From Marthasterias glacialis (lineage: Eukaryota; Echinodermata; Asteroidea; Forcipulatida; Asteriidae): a DNA stretch of 64,000 nt. The translations under genes and the position numbers were made by a program. Positions 10,303 to 25,000 of the stretch are shown piece by piece (within the stretch, counting starts at the first letter, position 1; each line of letters starts with the position of its first letter). A model generated the notes under the pieces. The model did no database searches, had not been told where the DNA came from, and worked only from the letters and a program-made list of their open reading frames with translations. Location of the stretch: positions 5,855,227 through 5,919,226 of the forward strand of contig OU452232.1 in NCBI GenBank assembly GCA_911728455.2. Reading direction: 5' to 3'.

Positions 10303-13300
10303 CTGCAGATAGAAATAAGAAAGAAAAAGAATAAACGTCAGTTATAGTGGGAGGTCTTATCCAAGCTGTCCGGTGCACTTGGCTCAAGTACCGATGTTGA
10401 AAGTGAGTGGGTTCAGGTCCCCCTTGTGGCCATTTTGTCTTTAAGAATGTCAAGTTTAACACTGAATTGTCTTTCAGATTTGACGTCACGGTTCAATGTT
10501 CTTTGGCCGTTTTTCATGGCTGATCTGTCTAAACTGCAATTGGCTCAAGTTTTGATCCAGTCAAAGTGTGGGTTCGAGTCCAGATTGTGACAATTGCGTC
10601 CTTCTTGAGCTCGACATTAAACCACAATTGCTTTGTCCTTTGAATGGGACATTTCTAACATGCGAATTTCTATGGGCCGTAATAAAGATAATAACTAGTT
10701 CTTATATAGCTCATTTAACAATAACGTCTCAATGTGCTTTACATTAGTGCCCTGGTCATTGGGACAATAACATTCCTGGAATCTTTCTCAGCCCCCTGGG
10801 GAATATACAGCCCTGGGCTGCCATGGCGCTCCGAAAGCTTTTTCAAACACAAACTCAACCTCTACCCTCGCAGGTACCCATTAACACCCCTGGGTGAAGA
10901 GAAGCAATAATAGGAAAGCAGCTTGTTCAAGGACACTAATGTCATGACCGGGATTCGAACCCACACCCCGATGACTTGACCACCAGAACTTGAGTTCTCC
11001 TGGTCCACCAGACCGCTCGGGCATGACGCTGGTACACCCGTTGTAAGTGCAGGTTTCCACTATAAGCAATCCCATGAAATTAGGCCATATTAAGACAATA
11101 GAAATATTAGTATTCATGGGAAGATGCTACCCAAAATGTTAATGTTTAGTGGCCATGGAACAACAATATAAAGTTTTGACTTTTGTTTAGTTTGTATTAC
11201 AGAATGACGTAATAGCAATTCAGGTCAATACAATGATAATCATTCTGGACCACAGATGGAAAAAAAAAAACAAGGGTTATAAAACTGATGCTCGAAAAAG
11301 GTCGGTCACTTTGTGTCGATTTACAAGAACACCACATTTAATTCAGCAAATCTGGAAGAGGTTACTCACATTCACAGCGGAAAGCTAACGAGTCATCCAG
11401 CCTCCGGCGACAAACATTGCAGAATTTCTTGCGATAATGACCGGGCTCGCACCATGCATGTGCCACCGGGTTCTGGGAGAGGAGAAAAAATAAAAAAATA
11501 ACAGCAAAAATCTTCAACTATTTTGAAGATGACATATTAGATTGAATTAAATAAAATATTATGCAATTATCAGGGTGGGTGAGATAATGTGAAAAAAAAA
11601 TCCGAGAATGGTTTGCAGGTCTGGGTTCCCCCCCATGTATTCCAGACCCAGATACCCTCAGATGTTACAAATTCAGGAGGTGAACAGACTCTGTGCATCA
11701 CCAGAAATACAACACTACAGGTTTGGGCAAAATTTCAATTTCATAAACACCGCTATTACCGAAAGCAAAGCAAAAGGCACGCTAGCTTGCCAGCGGTTCT
11801 TGTAAGCAGATGAGTGACGCAACAATGCAAATCTTCTTGATCGTATGAAATACACTTTCACTTTCACATGTTTTTCTGCTAAGCCCAGCACAGAAATTTG
11901 CTTACCGGTAAACAGCCTTAGGAAATTGGGTCCTGGTTTGTATAGTGTGTTTCGGCTTGAGGACGGAACTGGATTTTCCGTTCGAAAACAACAATTCTGT
12001 TCAAACCTCAAGCTCAACCAACCACAAAAATGTGTCCTGTTCCATTTTTTTTAGTTTCTTCTGAATCTTTCTAAATTTCAGCTGATTAGATGCAAAGTAG
12101 CTCGTTGCCGCTGCTGCTGCTGCAAAAAAAAATATGCTCTGGATATCCAATTTAATTTTTGGACAGTTCCAACGCGCCGAGGGGTTACACTAGATTTCAC
12201 AGTGATCAGCATTGGATGGAGAATATGCACTCTAGCCAGCCAGATTCATGTCAGAACTTGCAGACACTCAATCATCTGGGACACCATCATTTATGTCCGC
12301 ACAATGCTGCCATTTTGAACACTTTCCTTTTTTTTTTTTTTTTTTTTTTTTGGCCACACAGGCATGATTTTGCGCCGTGAAAAATACACAGAGAAAGCTA
12401 TTTAGGTTTATTATTCATTCTTATTCAATGCTGCATAAGGAACAAGATTTTTAACAACAAATACGGAGTGTTTTGGTTTTCCGTCCTGGAATAACACAGA
12501 GACTCTAGCCTCTGTTGCCCTGGTCTTGGCCTTGGTGCCCCTTCAAAAGTTTCCCATCGACTTTTAGGATTTTTCAAAGGGGACTGCCCTCTGTAAAATG
12601 AAAATGGCCTTGCCCTCTTAAAGTTGAAACTCCTGGCCTGTGTATTGCTACAAAGAACACCTTTCTTTCTTTTAGATGCCTGATCTTTGGGTAAAAACAT
12701 TTCGGAGAAACCCTGATCCGCTGTCAATTCTTAGAACTGATCACGGAAAATCTCGGCCGGTGAAAATGACGGTTCTTGAGCATGATTGTGACATCAACGC
12801 ATTTACATGTACCACATTTAAATTCAAGCCTTTATTTTTTGCCACAAACCGTCACCAATTTAACCAAGTGACGAATCTGCCCCACAGCAACAATTCCATG
12901 TTTTGACAAAATCGCGTTAAAGTTGAACACTTTTTTTCAAACTCCTGTTTCGGAGACTCTTTACCATTTTTATCTTGAACATTTTGCGTCCAAAATTAAA
13001 GCTGACTTCTTCAGAACTGTCAATGTTTTCCGTTCTTGCAACATTTTCGACTGAATCATTACTTCTGAAACTTCTTTATCACTTTATGAAAACCAGACCT
13101 GCCTTCAGAGCACTGTATAGCCCTTGTGTAACTTCATCACAGAACAAACACATGCTTTCAACATTGCCATTTTGGTGATTATACCTCTCCATAAGAAAAG
13201 TACACCAAGTTCATGTTTATGGTAAATATTTAACAGATTCGAACGGGAATTTTGTAATAATTTCCAAAAACTGAAAACCATTACGTCTCTTAATGAATTG

Positions 13301-16028
13301 AACATACCAAGCTTACTTTCATGAAGAAGACTTTTGTAATTGTAGTTTAAACAGAAGATTTTATGTGGTAAAATTACACAACACTTATCAACACGTGTGT
13401 CAGCCTAATGCGCAGCAACATTACGCACATAATTTAGAAATGACACAGCAATAATTTTTTAGCCCCCGAAATCGACCGCTATGAGTTTTTTTCTGCCTCA
13501 AGCCTCTAAAACAAGCCAACATGAGTAATTATCTTTGAGTAAACTTGAATCCTCGATTCTGATCGGTCGATCCATTGCAACAAAGAGTGTGATACATGTA
13601 TATAGTTATATTGCACGGCCCATATCACACCCTTTTCTCTTACGCATTGTTGTTACTCCCATCCTCAGAATTCATTGTAAATTCACTGTCAATCCAAAAG
13701 TGGCACGTTTGCTTGAAGATAAATTCATTATCACATGTGCGCTCGTGGAATACCGAAAGTATAGCGCTTCTGAGTCCCATATCCAACTCGGCCTGCGAGC
13801 TTGTTGGATATGGGATGCAGAAGCGCTATGTTTTTCTGTACTCCACCTCATGCTTTTGTGATAACTAATATGTACTAATGTACATGTAGTATCCCTTCTG
13901 CGATCCATCCTCTACAATCAACCAATACAAGTTACTAGGCTACCCACTGCCTCCAACAGATGAAAGTCAAATGTGTCTCGACCCTTACAAAATCATCCAA
14001 ATTCTCTGGATGATTTTGTAAGACTCACCGTAATACACAAAACTGTACACAAAAAACTGTAACTGTACTCAAAAATTGCAAAAAAATACAAACACACCAC
14101 AGGGGGGCACCAACCATCAAAACATAATGTCTAAAACATATCAATTGGTACTCCGTGCGACCCCCCACTGTATACCCACACCACACCACACCTCCAAAAA
14201 ACCCTCAAGCTATCAACTCCTCATTCTAAAAACAACAACGCATTCCTGCACAGCCCAAGTGCCTCTCTCACATCCTCCTTATAACAGGCACGCCTTGGCG
14301 CAACAGAAACAGTTTATCCACAGAGGGAATCAAGGGCTGGGGGGGGGGGGGGTAATGTTCTGATGCAACACTCAGGTATGCAGGTTTTATCCTTCAATTG
14401 TTAGTGGGTGTTAAGGCTCAAGGACACCCAAAGGAGTGGGTAGAGGAAGCACTTGGACGTGGACGCACGTCATCTCGTTAAGTAGGTGAACATGGTTCTT
14501 GGAGACGCCGTGAATACAATCGAGGCCAATTTCATAGAGCTGCTTCAAGACTGAGACAAGATCTAGGTACATTATACAGGGATGAGAGTGGATGAATATG
14601 GAAAAAATCTGAGAAACAGCATTCTGTGCTTAAATGTAGATGGGGCAAGCACCTCGGTGTGGAAAAATCCATGAAACACCCGTGGAGGGTTTGGTGGCTA
14701 CCAACCGTGCCATAACCTGTATCAATGACAGCATTCTGTGCTTAAATGTAGATGGGGCAAGCTCCTTGGTGTAGTCAAAATACAGCACAAGTATTGTGTC
14801 AAGGCTTTATAAGGACCTGGATGTATAGGACATTTAAAAAAAATAACAATAAATTTGTAAAATCCAGAAATCCAGAAAAATTCTGAGAAATCTCATCCCT
14901 GGTTTATAATAAAGAACGCTTCCAATCTGAAAGCTCACGGTTATAAATACCCTACCATTGCCAATCCTCCAGAGAAATATTTCTGTCTGAAACACTGTCA
15001 AGAAAGAAGCATTTACAAAAAAAAGTTATTTGTTTGCAGCAATCGAAGTAAGCTCACTATGAATGTGCACAACACCCGTGACAAAACTATTTCTGTCTGT
15101 TTTCACTAGTTAAACAAACGAACGATGTAAGTTACCTTTCAGCAGGAAATACTGCTCTGCTAAGGGAGCCAGCCCCAAACAGGACACATGAAATGGTATT
15201 TTTTGGCTGGTAACTTTTGCCTGCTTAGCAAAATTTTTTTGCGCTAAGCAGCTATATGAAATTAATCCCTACTATAGTTAGCGTAAATACAGACCTAGTC
15301 TAACAGTAAACAAGTGGTTTACAGGAAGGGGAGGGGGGGGGAGATCAATTTGAATGCACCCAATGTTCGTTTCTAAAGTCTGATGACCTAATTTGGAATT
15401 GTTGTAAAGTAGTTGAGAGTGCAATCGATAAAATAAACCAACAATTGCTGTAAACTGTCAAGTACATGTATGCAAGACTCTTATTGTCGTTGAAATTTGG
15501 CTTGGCAGAAATAGGCTAACCGCTAGCCGCTAGCCAGACAGTGTGATGAACATGTATTGACCCATTTCAGGATGCGCAGCGCACTTACATGTGCCTATCC
15601 TCTCCCCCATTTTGGGGAGTCAAAATGCGCAGAAACTAATTGACTCTCAAAATGGTGTCAATGGTTAGATGCTCATTGTGTGGAGGTGCATTCCACGCTG
15701 TGCAAGAGGTCAATACGGTCTGCCTACATGTATGTGTGTACTTGTCAACCGAAAAAATTCAAAAACTTTTATTCAGACTGTAGTAAGTTTACCAAAGACC
15801 TCTTTCGTGCACGCCTGGCAGCATCACTCATCTGCTCACACAAACCTCAAGTAAAGCAAGCAGTGGCATAACCAGAGGGGGGGCCCGCTCAGAACCCTTG
15901 CCCCCCTCTTGTCTTCCCCCCTCCTGCCTCCCCCCAAATGAGATCGAAAAAAATGCATAACTGAATAGTTTGATACATTAAATAGTTCCCCCCCCATTAT
16001 GTCTTTGTCCCCCCCAAAAAAAAAATAA

Positions 16029-16067
<39 letters not shown>

Positions 16068-19000
16068 ATGAAAATGTCTAGTCACGCCACTGAAAACAAG
16101 CATACTTTTCACTTTCCTGACAGTAAGCAGCAACAGTTATTGACTAAAAATTGTGCTAACAGGCAGTTCATAAATAGACAGGCTTGTGCCAAGTTACTCT
16201 CATTTCTGCCAAGTGCATTAAAAAAAATAATAATAAAATCCTAGCAGCTACATTGCATGTAAGATTAAGCTATAAATCCAATCTTAAAAAACTGACAATA
16301 TTGCTCAATGAATGTGCTAAGCAAACATCACTGTGAGACCAGTCACTATTTATACATCATGGCATTATGGGTCAGTAAACCATTTTTGCTCAACACTATT
16401 TTCCTGCACTAAGCAAATTGTACAGCCTTCTATATTTATAACATGTTTTATATAACAAGAAGGGAAAAAAACCCAGACACATCATTGTACATTTTCCTAC
16501 ATGTACAATGCATCATCAAATTCCAAGCATAAAATTGCTAGCAATTAGCCAAATTTGCACTCGGGCGATGGGGAGAAACGCTATTTCTGTCTCGGCCTTT
16601 TCAATTTGAACTGTCTCCTTGCAAACATCCTTGGCCTCATTCCATGAAGACGATTTATACAGACACTACTGAATATTATTAATAATGGCCACGCAGAAAT
16701 AAAAAAATGGGGACTGTGCGTTAACACAACCAAACACTCAGGCCTCAGGCTCTCAGTTTCAGACTTTAGCTACAATGTTTTTTTTTCCGGCGGTTTCTGA
16801 ATGAGCTGCTGCGGCTACGACTTGGTCGCCGCGTCATTATGCATTGAAGCATAGGCTGCTATGAGCAGGGCCCTTACCAACAGCCGCAGCCGCCCAGTTT
16901 AGACACGGCTTCTCCTACTCAGACCAATGTACCCAAACTGAGGCAGACGGTGCAAAATAGTCTGAACCCCTTTAGGTATCACAAGAACCTGCCTTGATTA
17001 GTGCTATTGCAACAGAGGGCACATGACAAAGATGGTGGTAACGTCAGAAAGGCTTTATTGGTAGATCTGATGCCGAGAGGGTGATTTTCTTGTAGAAATG
17101 TATTATTTGCCAATTTCAAAGTCATGGCTTACGATTACTAAAAATGTTGTGTTATTAATATTGAAACTGACGTGGTACTGATATAAATAATTTTTCATCA
17201 ATCTCAGAGACAATTATAATATTATATTCTTACTTTAGAAGCTAGTATTTGCAAACCTTAGATTCTATACTGTTTTCCCACAAAAACAAAGCATCTAAAA
17301 TACACATATTTTTGTAGCTTGATGTATGTTCCGTTTTCTTTTGTATACCTGTTCATCCTGGGATGCTTTATAAAAAGATTTGGATAATCCTAAACTTTTG
17401 GATAATCCTAGACTTAAGCTTGCTTTTCTAGCTGTACATGTTATTGTAAATCTGGTTAAATCCAGATTAAATAACATAAATAAATCTCAAAGAAAATTGT
17501 AACAGACAGCAAATATGACTTAATTTCTATTTCAAAAATTAAATATATGCAACCTAAGCACTGAATTTTCCATGAGAGATTAAGCACCTACAATTGAAAA
17601 TAATTTCTAAAACCACAAGATGACTTCTTTTTAAAATATTCTCACAAAACAAGTCGATTTAAAGAGATGGGAAGCTATCTTTGATGAACATTTCCTTCAT
17701 TCATGCATAAAATATTATTTTCTAAAAACAGGTTTATTTTCATGGCATGGATACCCACATTGTTATTAGTCAAGAAATAAACCATAGGTGAAATAAATTA
17801 AAATAAACACAATACATTTTTTTCCCCCTCCCCCCATCAGCTCCTTTCATCCATGTCTGCTCCATTTTTACCGGCACTGGAAAAAAAATTCTTTTGTGAT
17901 CTAGAAACCAATTGCAGCGAAGATAAAAGACTTTTCGTCTACCTGGGTTCTTTGTAACCATGGCAACAGATGCCTGGGGGAAGGGATGCTGTAGGAGTAC
18001 AGGGTTAGTTTCTTTTGTCGTTCTGTCAATACAATTTGTGCTTAAAAGCTTTCTCTTCTATCGGCCACGGTTAATTTTGATTGCTGATACTGTACTTCCA
18101 CGATACCTTTTTTATTTTGACTGATTCTGCTTTCTAGGATCCATGTAATGTAAGTTTTGATCCGTTTTAGAATTAACTTCTTTCTTTTTTTTATTAGGGT
18201 TGATGGGGAAGGGTACATGTATGGGGAAGGGTATGGCAGTATGGAAAGGGGCGAGGACATGTAAAGTTTAGAAAGGGGCTGGAGAAAGGGTTTGAGAAGG
18301 GCTACAGAAGGGTTTGGGATAGGTTAAGAAACGGTTTAACGAATGAAAAAGAAAGTTATGGGAAGAGGTTGTGGAAGGGTTTAGAGAAGGCTAAGGAAGG
18401 GTATTGGATAGGTTAGGGAAATGTTTAAGGAAGGAAAAGGTTATGGGAAGAGGTTGTGGAAGGGTTTAAAAAGGGTTATGGAAGGGTATGGGATAGGTTG
18501 GGGAAATGTTTAAGGAAGGAAAAGGTTATGGGAAGAGGTTGTGGAAGGGTTTAAAAAGGGTTATGGAAGGGTATGGGATAGGTTGGGGAAATGTTTCAGG
18601 AAGGAAAAGGTTATGGAAAGAGGTTGTGAAAGGGTTTGTGGAAGGGTTTTAGAAAGGGTTATGGAAGGGTATGGGATAGGTTGGGAAAAGGTTCAAGGAA
18701 GGAAAAGGTTATGGAAAGAGGTTGTGAAAGGGTTTAGAAAGCGCTATGGAAGGGTATGGGATAGGTTGGGAAAAGGTTATGGAAGGGTTTAGGAAAGGCT
18801 ATGGAAGGGTATGTGATATGCTAGGACAAAGTTTAAGGAAAAAGAAAGATCTTGGAAGAGGTTGTGGAAGCGTTTAGGAAGGGATAGAGGAGGATGAGAG
18901 AGGCTAGAGAACGGTTTAAGGAAGGAATGGGAAGGGGCCGGGGAAGGGTTCCCGGTGGGTTTGGAAAGGCAGGAAAAAGGGAAGGGGATAAGAAGGGGGT

Positions 19001-22000
19001 GGGGACCGTATAAGAGCTTAAGAAGAGGTTTGGGAAGGGTATAAGGAAAGAATTGTCAGGTTATAATAAGTTGGTTGAGCTGGGGTATGGGGAACAGTAG
19101 AGGAAGGGGCTTGGAAAAGACTAGGGTAACATGAGAAGAGATGTGAGAAAGAAAACAAAGAAATGGGTTGGGCAGAATTCAAGGACTGTATAGATATATG
19201 TGGTACGGATTTGGAGGGATGTAAGGGGATTTTTGTTAAATTCATCAATCGTCTATTTCCGTGAAAAAACAAAGCGCTTTGAATGACAAAGATTTACCAT
19301 TTCTATCCAAGTAGGAATTCACAGTATTTTTGACCGCATGAGGGCTTGTGTGAACCAAATTTACGTGATGCAATACAAGTAAATAAACTGGTTTTTCCAT
19401 TGTTGTTATTTCCATTATTATTTATTTGGCCATCGATACAAGAAAACAACATACAGGCAGTCAAGATAAGCTAAATCTGTAATGTGATGCAAGGAAATTA
19501 GCCGTTGAAAGCGCCCTCATTCAGTCAAAAATACGGTCAATTCAAACCAGATTTTATTTATGGCTTTGAAACATCCTTCTTATAAACAGGGTCACAGGAA
19601 AACCAGCATGACCTTAACAGTTGAGGTCAATGACAGGCATGACCTTAAAGATGAGGTCAACTGACAAAGAGTATTCCAGCCTAACACCACCACCACCATC
19701 AGTAAATTCAGGCCACATGAATTTCTCGCTAATATAGTTGGATTCGACTGAACGAAATGCCATTCAACCGCGCCGGCATTCCTCCTGATCAGCTAATGAA
19801 GATGAATACCTCTCAGAGGTGAGCCCAGTGCAAACCTCCATCTCCGCAGACACAGTCCCGCATGGATTTCTTGATCCGTGACTTTGCAGGAGGGGATACA
19901 CTGAGGTGAGGTTTCATGTCCAGATCGGGCGCCTCTCCGCCTGACGAATCGTTTCATGGAGGTTCAGTACCAAGGACAAATTTCCATCATTAAGGTTGCT
20001 CATCACAACATGTTTGCTTGAAGCAAAGAACAGGTTACCAGCTAAAATAAGACATTAAGTTCCTTTTGCGCAACTCTGTATATTTTTGTTCTGTAATAAA
20101 TTTGTTAAGCACTTTTTCTAAGTAGCTTTTAGCAGTACAGGCAATTCGCAACACAGTGCGCCCTCTACAGTTTGCCCAGGAGGAAAAGGTCAACAAGTTT
20201 TTAGTTGTTTCGCAGCATGACCCCGATTGTTTCAGTTCCTTCATCGTCTGCAAAGCAGCAAGGTTGTGTTTCTCTGTGTTTACGGTATAAAAAAAGATCT
20301 TTTTTTCAGGCTGTTAGAAAAAAAATGCGATTCATGTCAGCTATTTAAAGGTCTAAACTGCTTGTGCTAAGCCGAGTTGCGGGTGTAAAGTTTTTAATCG
20401 ATCGCTTTTGGGGAAAATGGCCTCTCCGGGAAAAGCTGTAGAGGGGGCTCACTGTATTATGAATCACACACATTAAAGTCGAGGAACAGTCAGCTAAAAA
20501 ACACTTTGTCTTTTACCTCAGAATTTTAAACGCGTGTAAAAATGATACCTTGCTGTATCACAGAGGAAGGGGGATGGTAAAGGGCCATTCACATGGTCCA
20601 AATTTGGCACAGTATAATCTGACAATCTATCTTAGGGTACATGTATATATCTACATGACACCAATCCGAGCAGAGCTCGTTTATGGTGGTTTACATGCTA
20701 TGGCCACCGCATGCCTACGCGACGCGACAATAGCATCAGCACGCACATGTACCAAGCAGCATGGAGGATTCGCAGTGCGTGTGCGCTGACGCGCACGTGC
20801 GGCGGCCATAGCTGCGGTGGTGGTGGTTTAAAAGCCCATGAACAATCTGCTCGGATTAGTCTATAAATTCAGTTACATAAACAAATGCATGTCATTATCT
20901 TGTAAGTTATTAATGCAATCGTTTAAGTTCATAAGATTTGTGCAATATGTTTAGCTACGCAGTACCTGTACATTGTACATGTACATATGCACGAGTTAAC
21001 ATGACAAATTAAGTGAATGCAGCTGTTATGTTTTTTTTCCAGGGCTACCACTACATGTACAGTTCAGGCAAAGTGACCTACATAACTGTATTGACCAGCC
21101 TCAGTGCACAACCAACTAATAATAATGAATCAAGCACAATTTTCAGTACACGTCCACAGTACCTGTACTAGTGTATCACCTTGGAGATGGTACATGAACA
21201 AGTAATAACAGCATCAGGGCCATGTCATTGTACAGTTCCTGGCAATCTCCAAGGGGAAGGAAAAAAAACGTGAAAAATTCACATTTCATTTTCTCGTGAT
21301 TAGGATAGTAAGACACTGGGAGGCCATGTCCAAATTAGCGGCTAAGGCTGTGGCTGTTGCTAAGGGTGTTGCTATGGGCAGCCTATTCTTCAAGGCATGA
21401 TCATGTGACAATCAAGCCACAGCTGCAGCCGCTAGGAAAAATGTCACTTGTGTTCCTTTCAAACTCAGTGCATTTGGTTGGCTCCCAAGCTGCCAGAAAA
21501 AATACAATCTTGAGGCAAGGTGCATCCACGTCCACCCATGTGCATTGTACATGTTTTGGACAAAAAGTTGATGGGATAGGTTTATGGGAGTGTGAAGAGA
21601 AAAGCAAGTTGGACACTGCAAGCAGTCCTTGTCCTTCACTGACATGGTATTAATAATATTAATAATAGGCATTTATCAGTGCTTGTACAAATAAAAAACT
21701 GTCTCAAAGCACCTTACACTATTACTACCCCCTCCCCCCCCCCCCCCCCCCCCCCGCGTTCATTAGGCATTTCAGCATTCCTGAAACCATCTCAACTCCT
21801 TTGGATTATGCAGCACCAGCTGTCAAATGGGCACACATGTTGCTAATCAATCATACAAACGACATCCAATGTCACAGGTACCAATTTACTGCTTGGTGCT
21901 GAGAAGGAATTATCGTTGGTGTCTTGCCCAAGAACACAAGTGTTGCGACCGGGATTCGAACCCGCACTCTGATGACTCGGCCATCAGATCTTGAGTTCAA

Positions 22001-25000
22001 TGCTCTAGATCACTCGGTCGGGACAAGTGTTTGGAGAATATTACAAAGTATCCACACTGAGTAACTTATTCTATGCGAGTGAAAATTAAATGAAAGTAGC
22101 GGGGTGGATGGTGTGGATCATAAAGGGAGAATCCTTCATGGTAATTCAACCACAGCTCTGCAATCAGACAAGCATTTGATGAAGAGGGCATTGAGGTTGG
22201 CTCAGTGGTATCTTCCCTGCCTTTCACCTCTGTGGACCCCCGGATCAAGTACCACCTTAGACTGGAGCCTTGCATGTGGAGTGGGTTTTCAGTCCCTACC
22301 TGATTGCATGGTTTTTCCCTATTTGGGGTTTTCCCTCCCATATCTAAAACTGAACATTTCTTCATCATCTTCTCTACGCAGGTACAGGTCAACGGGTTAC
22401 AGTGCTGGTCACCTTTGAGGATCCCCTGGTTTCATTACCACAAAGATTTAAAATGTCCCGCTTCGGACAAGAGCCTTGCATGTGGATTGGCTTTGCCTCC
22501 CACATCTACAAATGAGATTTCTTCACCATCTTCTCTTCGCAGGTTATCTACAGTCCAACGGGTCACAGTGCAAGGCACTTTTGAGGGTTCCGTGGTTTCA
22601 TTACCAGAGAGTGGTAATGAAAAAATTGTGGCGTGTCGTGGCTGAGCGGTCTAGTCTGCCGAACTTAAGTTCTGTAGTTTACAGAATGCGGGTTCGAATC
22701 CCAGCCTGGCCAGTCACGACATTGTGTCCTTGAGCAAGACACTTTACAGTAATTGCTTTGTCATTCGGATGGAACGCTAAGCCGTAGGTCCCATGTACTA
22801 GGATAGGTAGTGCACATAAAAGAACCCAGAACACTTATCGTGTTTACTCCGGTGTTTCTGGTTCAGATAGGAAGCATCCTTATCTACAGGTTTCCTCAGG
22901 CTTCCAAGCTACAGTGATTAAGTTCACCTATGAGGCATCCTTGGTTTCATTACCAGAAACTAATAATAATAATAATGATATTTTTGCCATATGTGAAAAG
23001 CACATTATTGTCAGTTCAGTACTACCAGGTAAAATTCAGTTTTAATTATTTTATCTCACCCAAAGTATTTACTTGGAAAATATAAACGAATTCTGTTAGG
23101 AAAACATATGGCGTTTGCAAATTGTTTGTTCTGATTCAAAGCCATCTCAGATTTAAAGGCAGGGTGTATTATCTTTGGTATTTGGAACTGTACATTTGTT
23201 TCAATCCTATACAAATGTAGATATATACCATAAAACTAACCCCTGAAAATTTTGTTTCAAAAGATGTTAGCGTTCTTGAAATTTCGGCAAAAATCTGAAG
23301 CGGTTATTCCCACAGGAGGATCCAAAAATGCTGAAACTGCACGTTTTTCATTTTGTAAAAAAGGCTTCATATCTGAAGTCTTTCTAAGATTCAAATATTT
23401 TAGTGAGAAATTACCTCTTTGTCAGAAACTACATTACTTCAAAGGGAGCTGTTTCTCACAATGTTTTATACTATCAACAGCCCTCTGTTGCTCTTCATCA
23501 AGTAAGTTTTTATGGTCATTTATTTTTGGAGTAATTACTAATATTATCCCCCGCCTTTAAAGCCCCAGCTCAACATTGGTAAACTGACTGTAAATATTTC
23601 CATTCTTTGCACAAATCAAGATATATGTAACAAAACCAACCTGTGAAAATATTAGCTCATTTGGTTGTTTCATTTGTGGGAAAACGGTAAAAATGCATTC
23701 AGCATTTTTGTACGCACTCCTACAGGCAGAGTTTTCGTCTCACTGAGACGAAAACTAATTTTGGATCTTGTTTCATTTATTATTTAAAAACGATAACACT
23801 TCAGGCAGACCATCATTATCTTTATACCATGTAAGGTATATGTAAATCTGTGAACATTTATGTTTTTCTTCTTACCAATGTTGAGCTGGGGCTTTAAAAC
23901 CCTTTTGATTCAAACAAATATGAAATCGCAAATGAGGATCTTATCGCACGGAGCCGACAATAGTATATGTGCCTGATTTGAGTGACACGGGCATGTTGTC
24001 AGTATTTTTGCTGACATCTGCAAATCACAACTGTTGACAGTTGTAATGCTCAGCCGGTGTTTGGACATGAATCTGAGTTGGCCAAATTTGTTTTAAAATT
24101 GGAAAATTTAAAGTAAAGAGAACTGAGATACTCTCACATGGATTTGAAAGATCAAGTAAGAAGTCCAAATTCACAGCAGGGTGTCTAATAAACGACCCGA
24201 CACCCCCTCTTGCTAACACCACGCACTGAATAATTTTTACATTACAAAGAACCCGTCGTTTCTCCAGCCGTCAGAATATTTTTCGCTAAATAAACCCAAA
24301 CTCAAATGTGCCGATAAATTCATGCCTGAATGGCATGGCATAATAATGCTTTGCTACATTATCCCAGAATTGTCCCTGATGTAGAGTGTACAATGCAGAC
24401 GGTTTCTGTACAGCTTCGTTCGTTTGAGCACGTTAATGATAATGTATAATATCAGTGTGTGGTCAGGCCCTACAGACACCCACACACAAATCAATGAGGA
24501 TTCTGCATCAACATCAAGTGGGAACGCACAGCAATTTGGCCAAGTTAAAAAAGCGACTTGTTGGTGGTCTCCAACAGAATTTAAGCAAATTTGTTGATGG
24601 ATCTTGGGATGGCATGGCTGAGGACTGCATCTCAGTTCATGGAAAATAAGCTGTTGCTTTTTTCTTACACGCAACGTACAGAATTGGAAATGATTTTTTT
24701 AATGATCTTTGTCATTGCTTTGTTTTGGCTTTTTAAGGTATTTTCTACATTGAGTTTTGTTTTCCTCTTGCTTTTTTAACTTGCAGTTTGCAATTTTACT
24801 TTAGTTTGCGTTCGTGTTTAAGTATTTGCCTTGTTCTCTGTGCATTAAAAATATTTTTTATATTACTTTTATTGCCTAGGTTTTTAATTTTATTGCGAGG
24901 CCCTTTGGGGTGCTTTACATAAAGCGCCATATAAATGCCGTATAATATTATTATTTAATACAAGATTCAATCTGAAAGCTCACTGATTATCACATTTACA

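Noticed and set aside
12329..12351. Homopolymer runs (poly-T here; poly-C 21.7 kb, poly-G 40.9 and 49.5 kb, poly-A 55.0 kb) as functional elements
   Set aside because: Simple repeats prone to slippage and sequencing error. Recorded only as composition of the introns.
13535..13868. Plus-strand open frames of 90-108 codons
   Set aside because: They run through the long hairpin at 13745-13845, which is also open on the minus strand; no domain.
19741..19815. Short plus-strand frame (NRAGIPPDQLMKM) ending at a GTGAGC donor
   Set aside because: About 28 codons, no acceptor, no family. More likely part of a non-coding GC-richer island.
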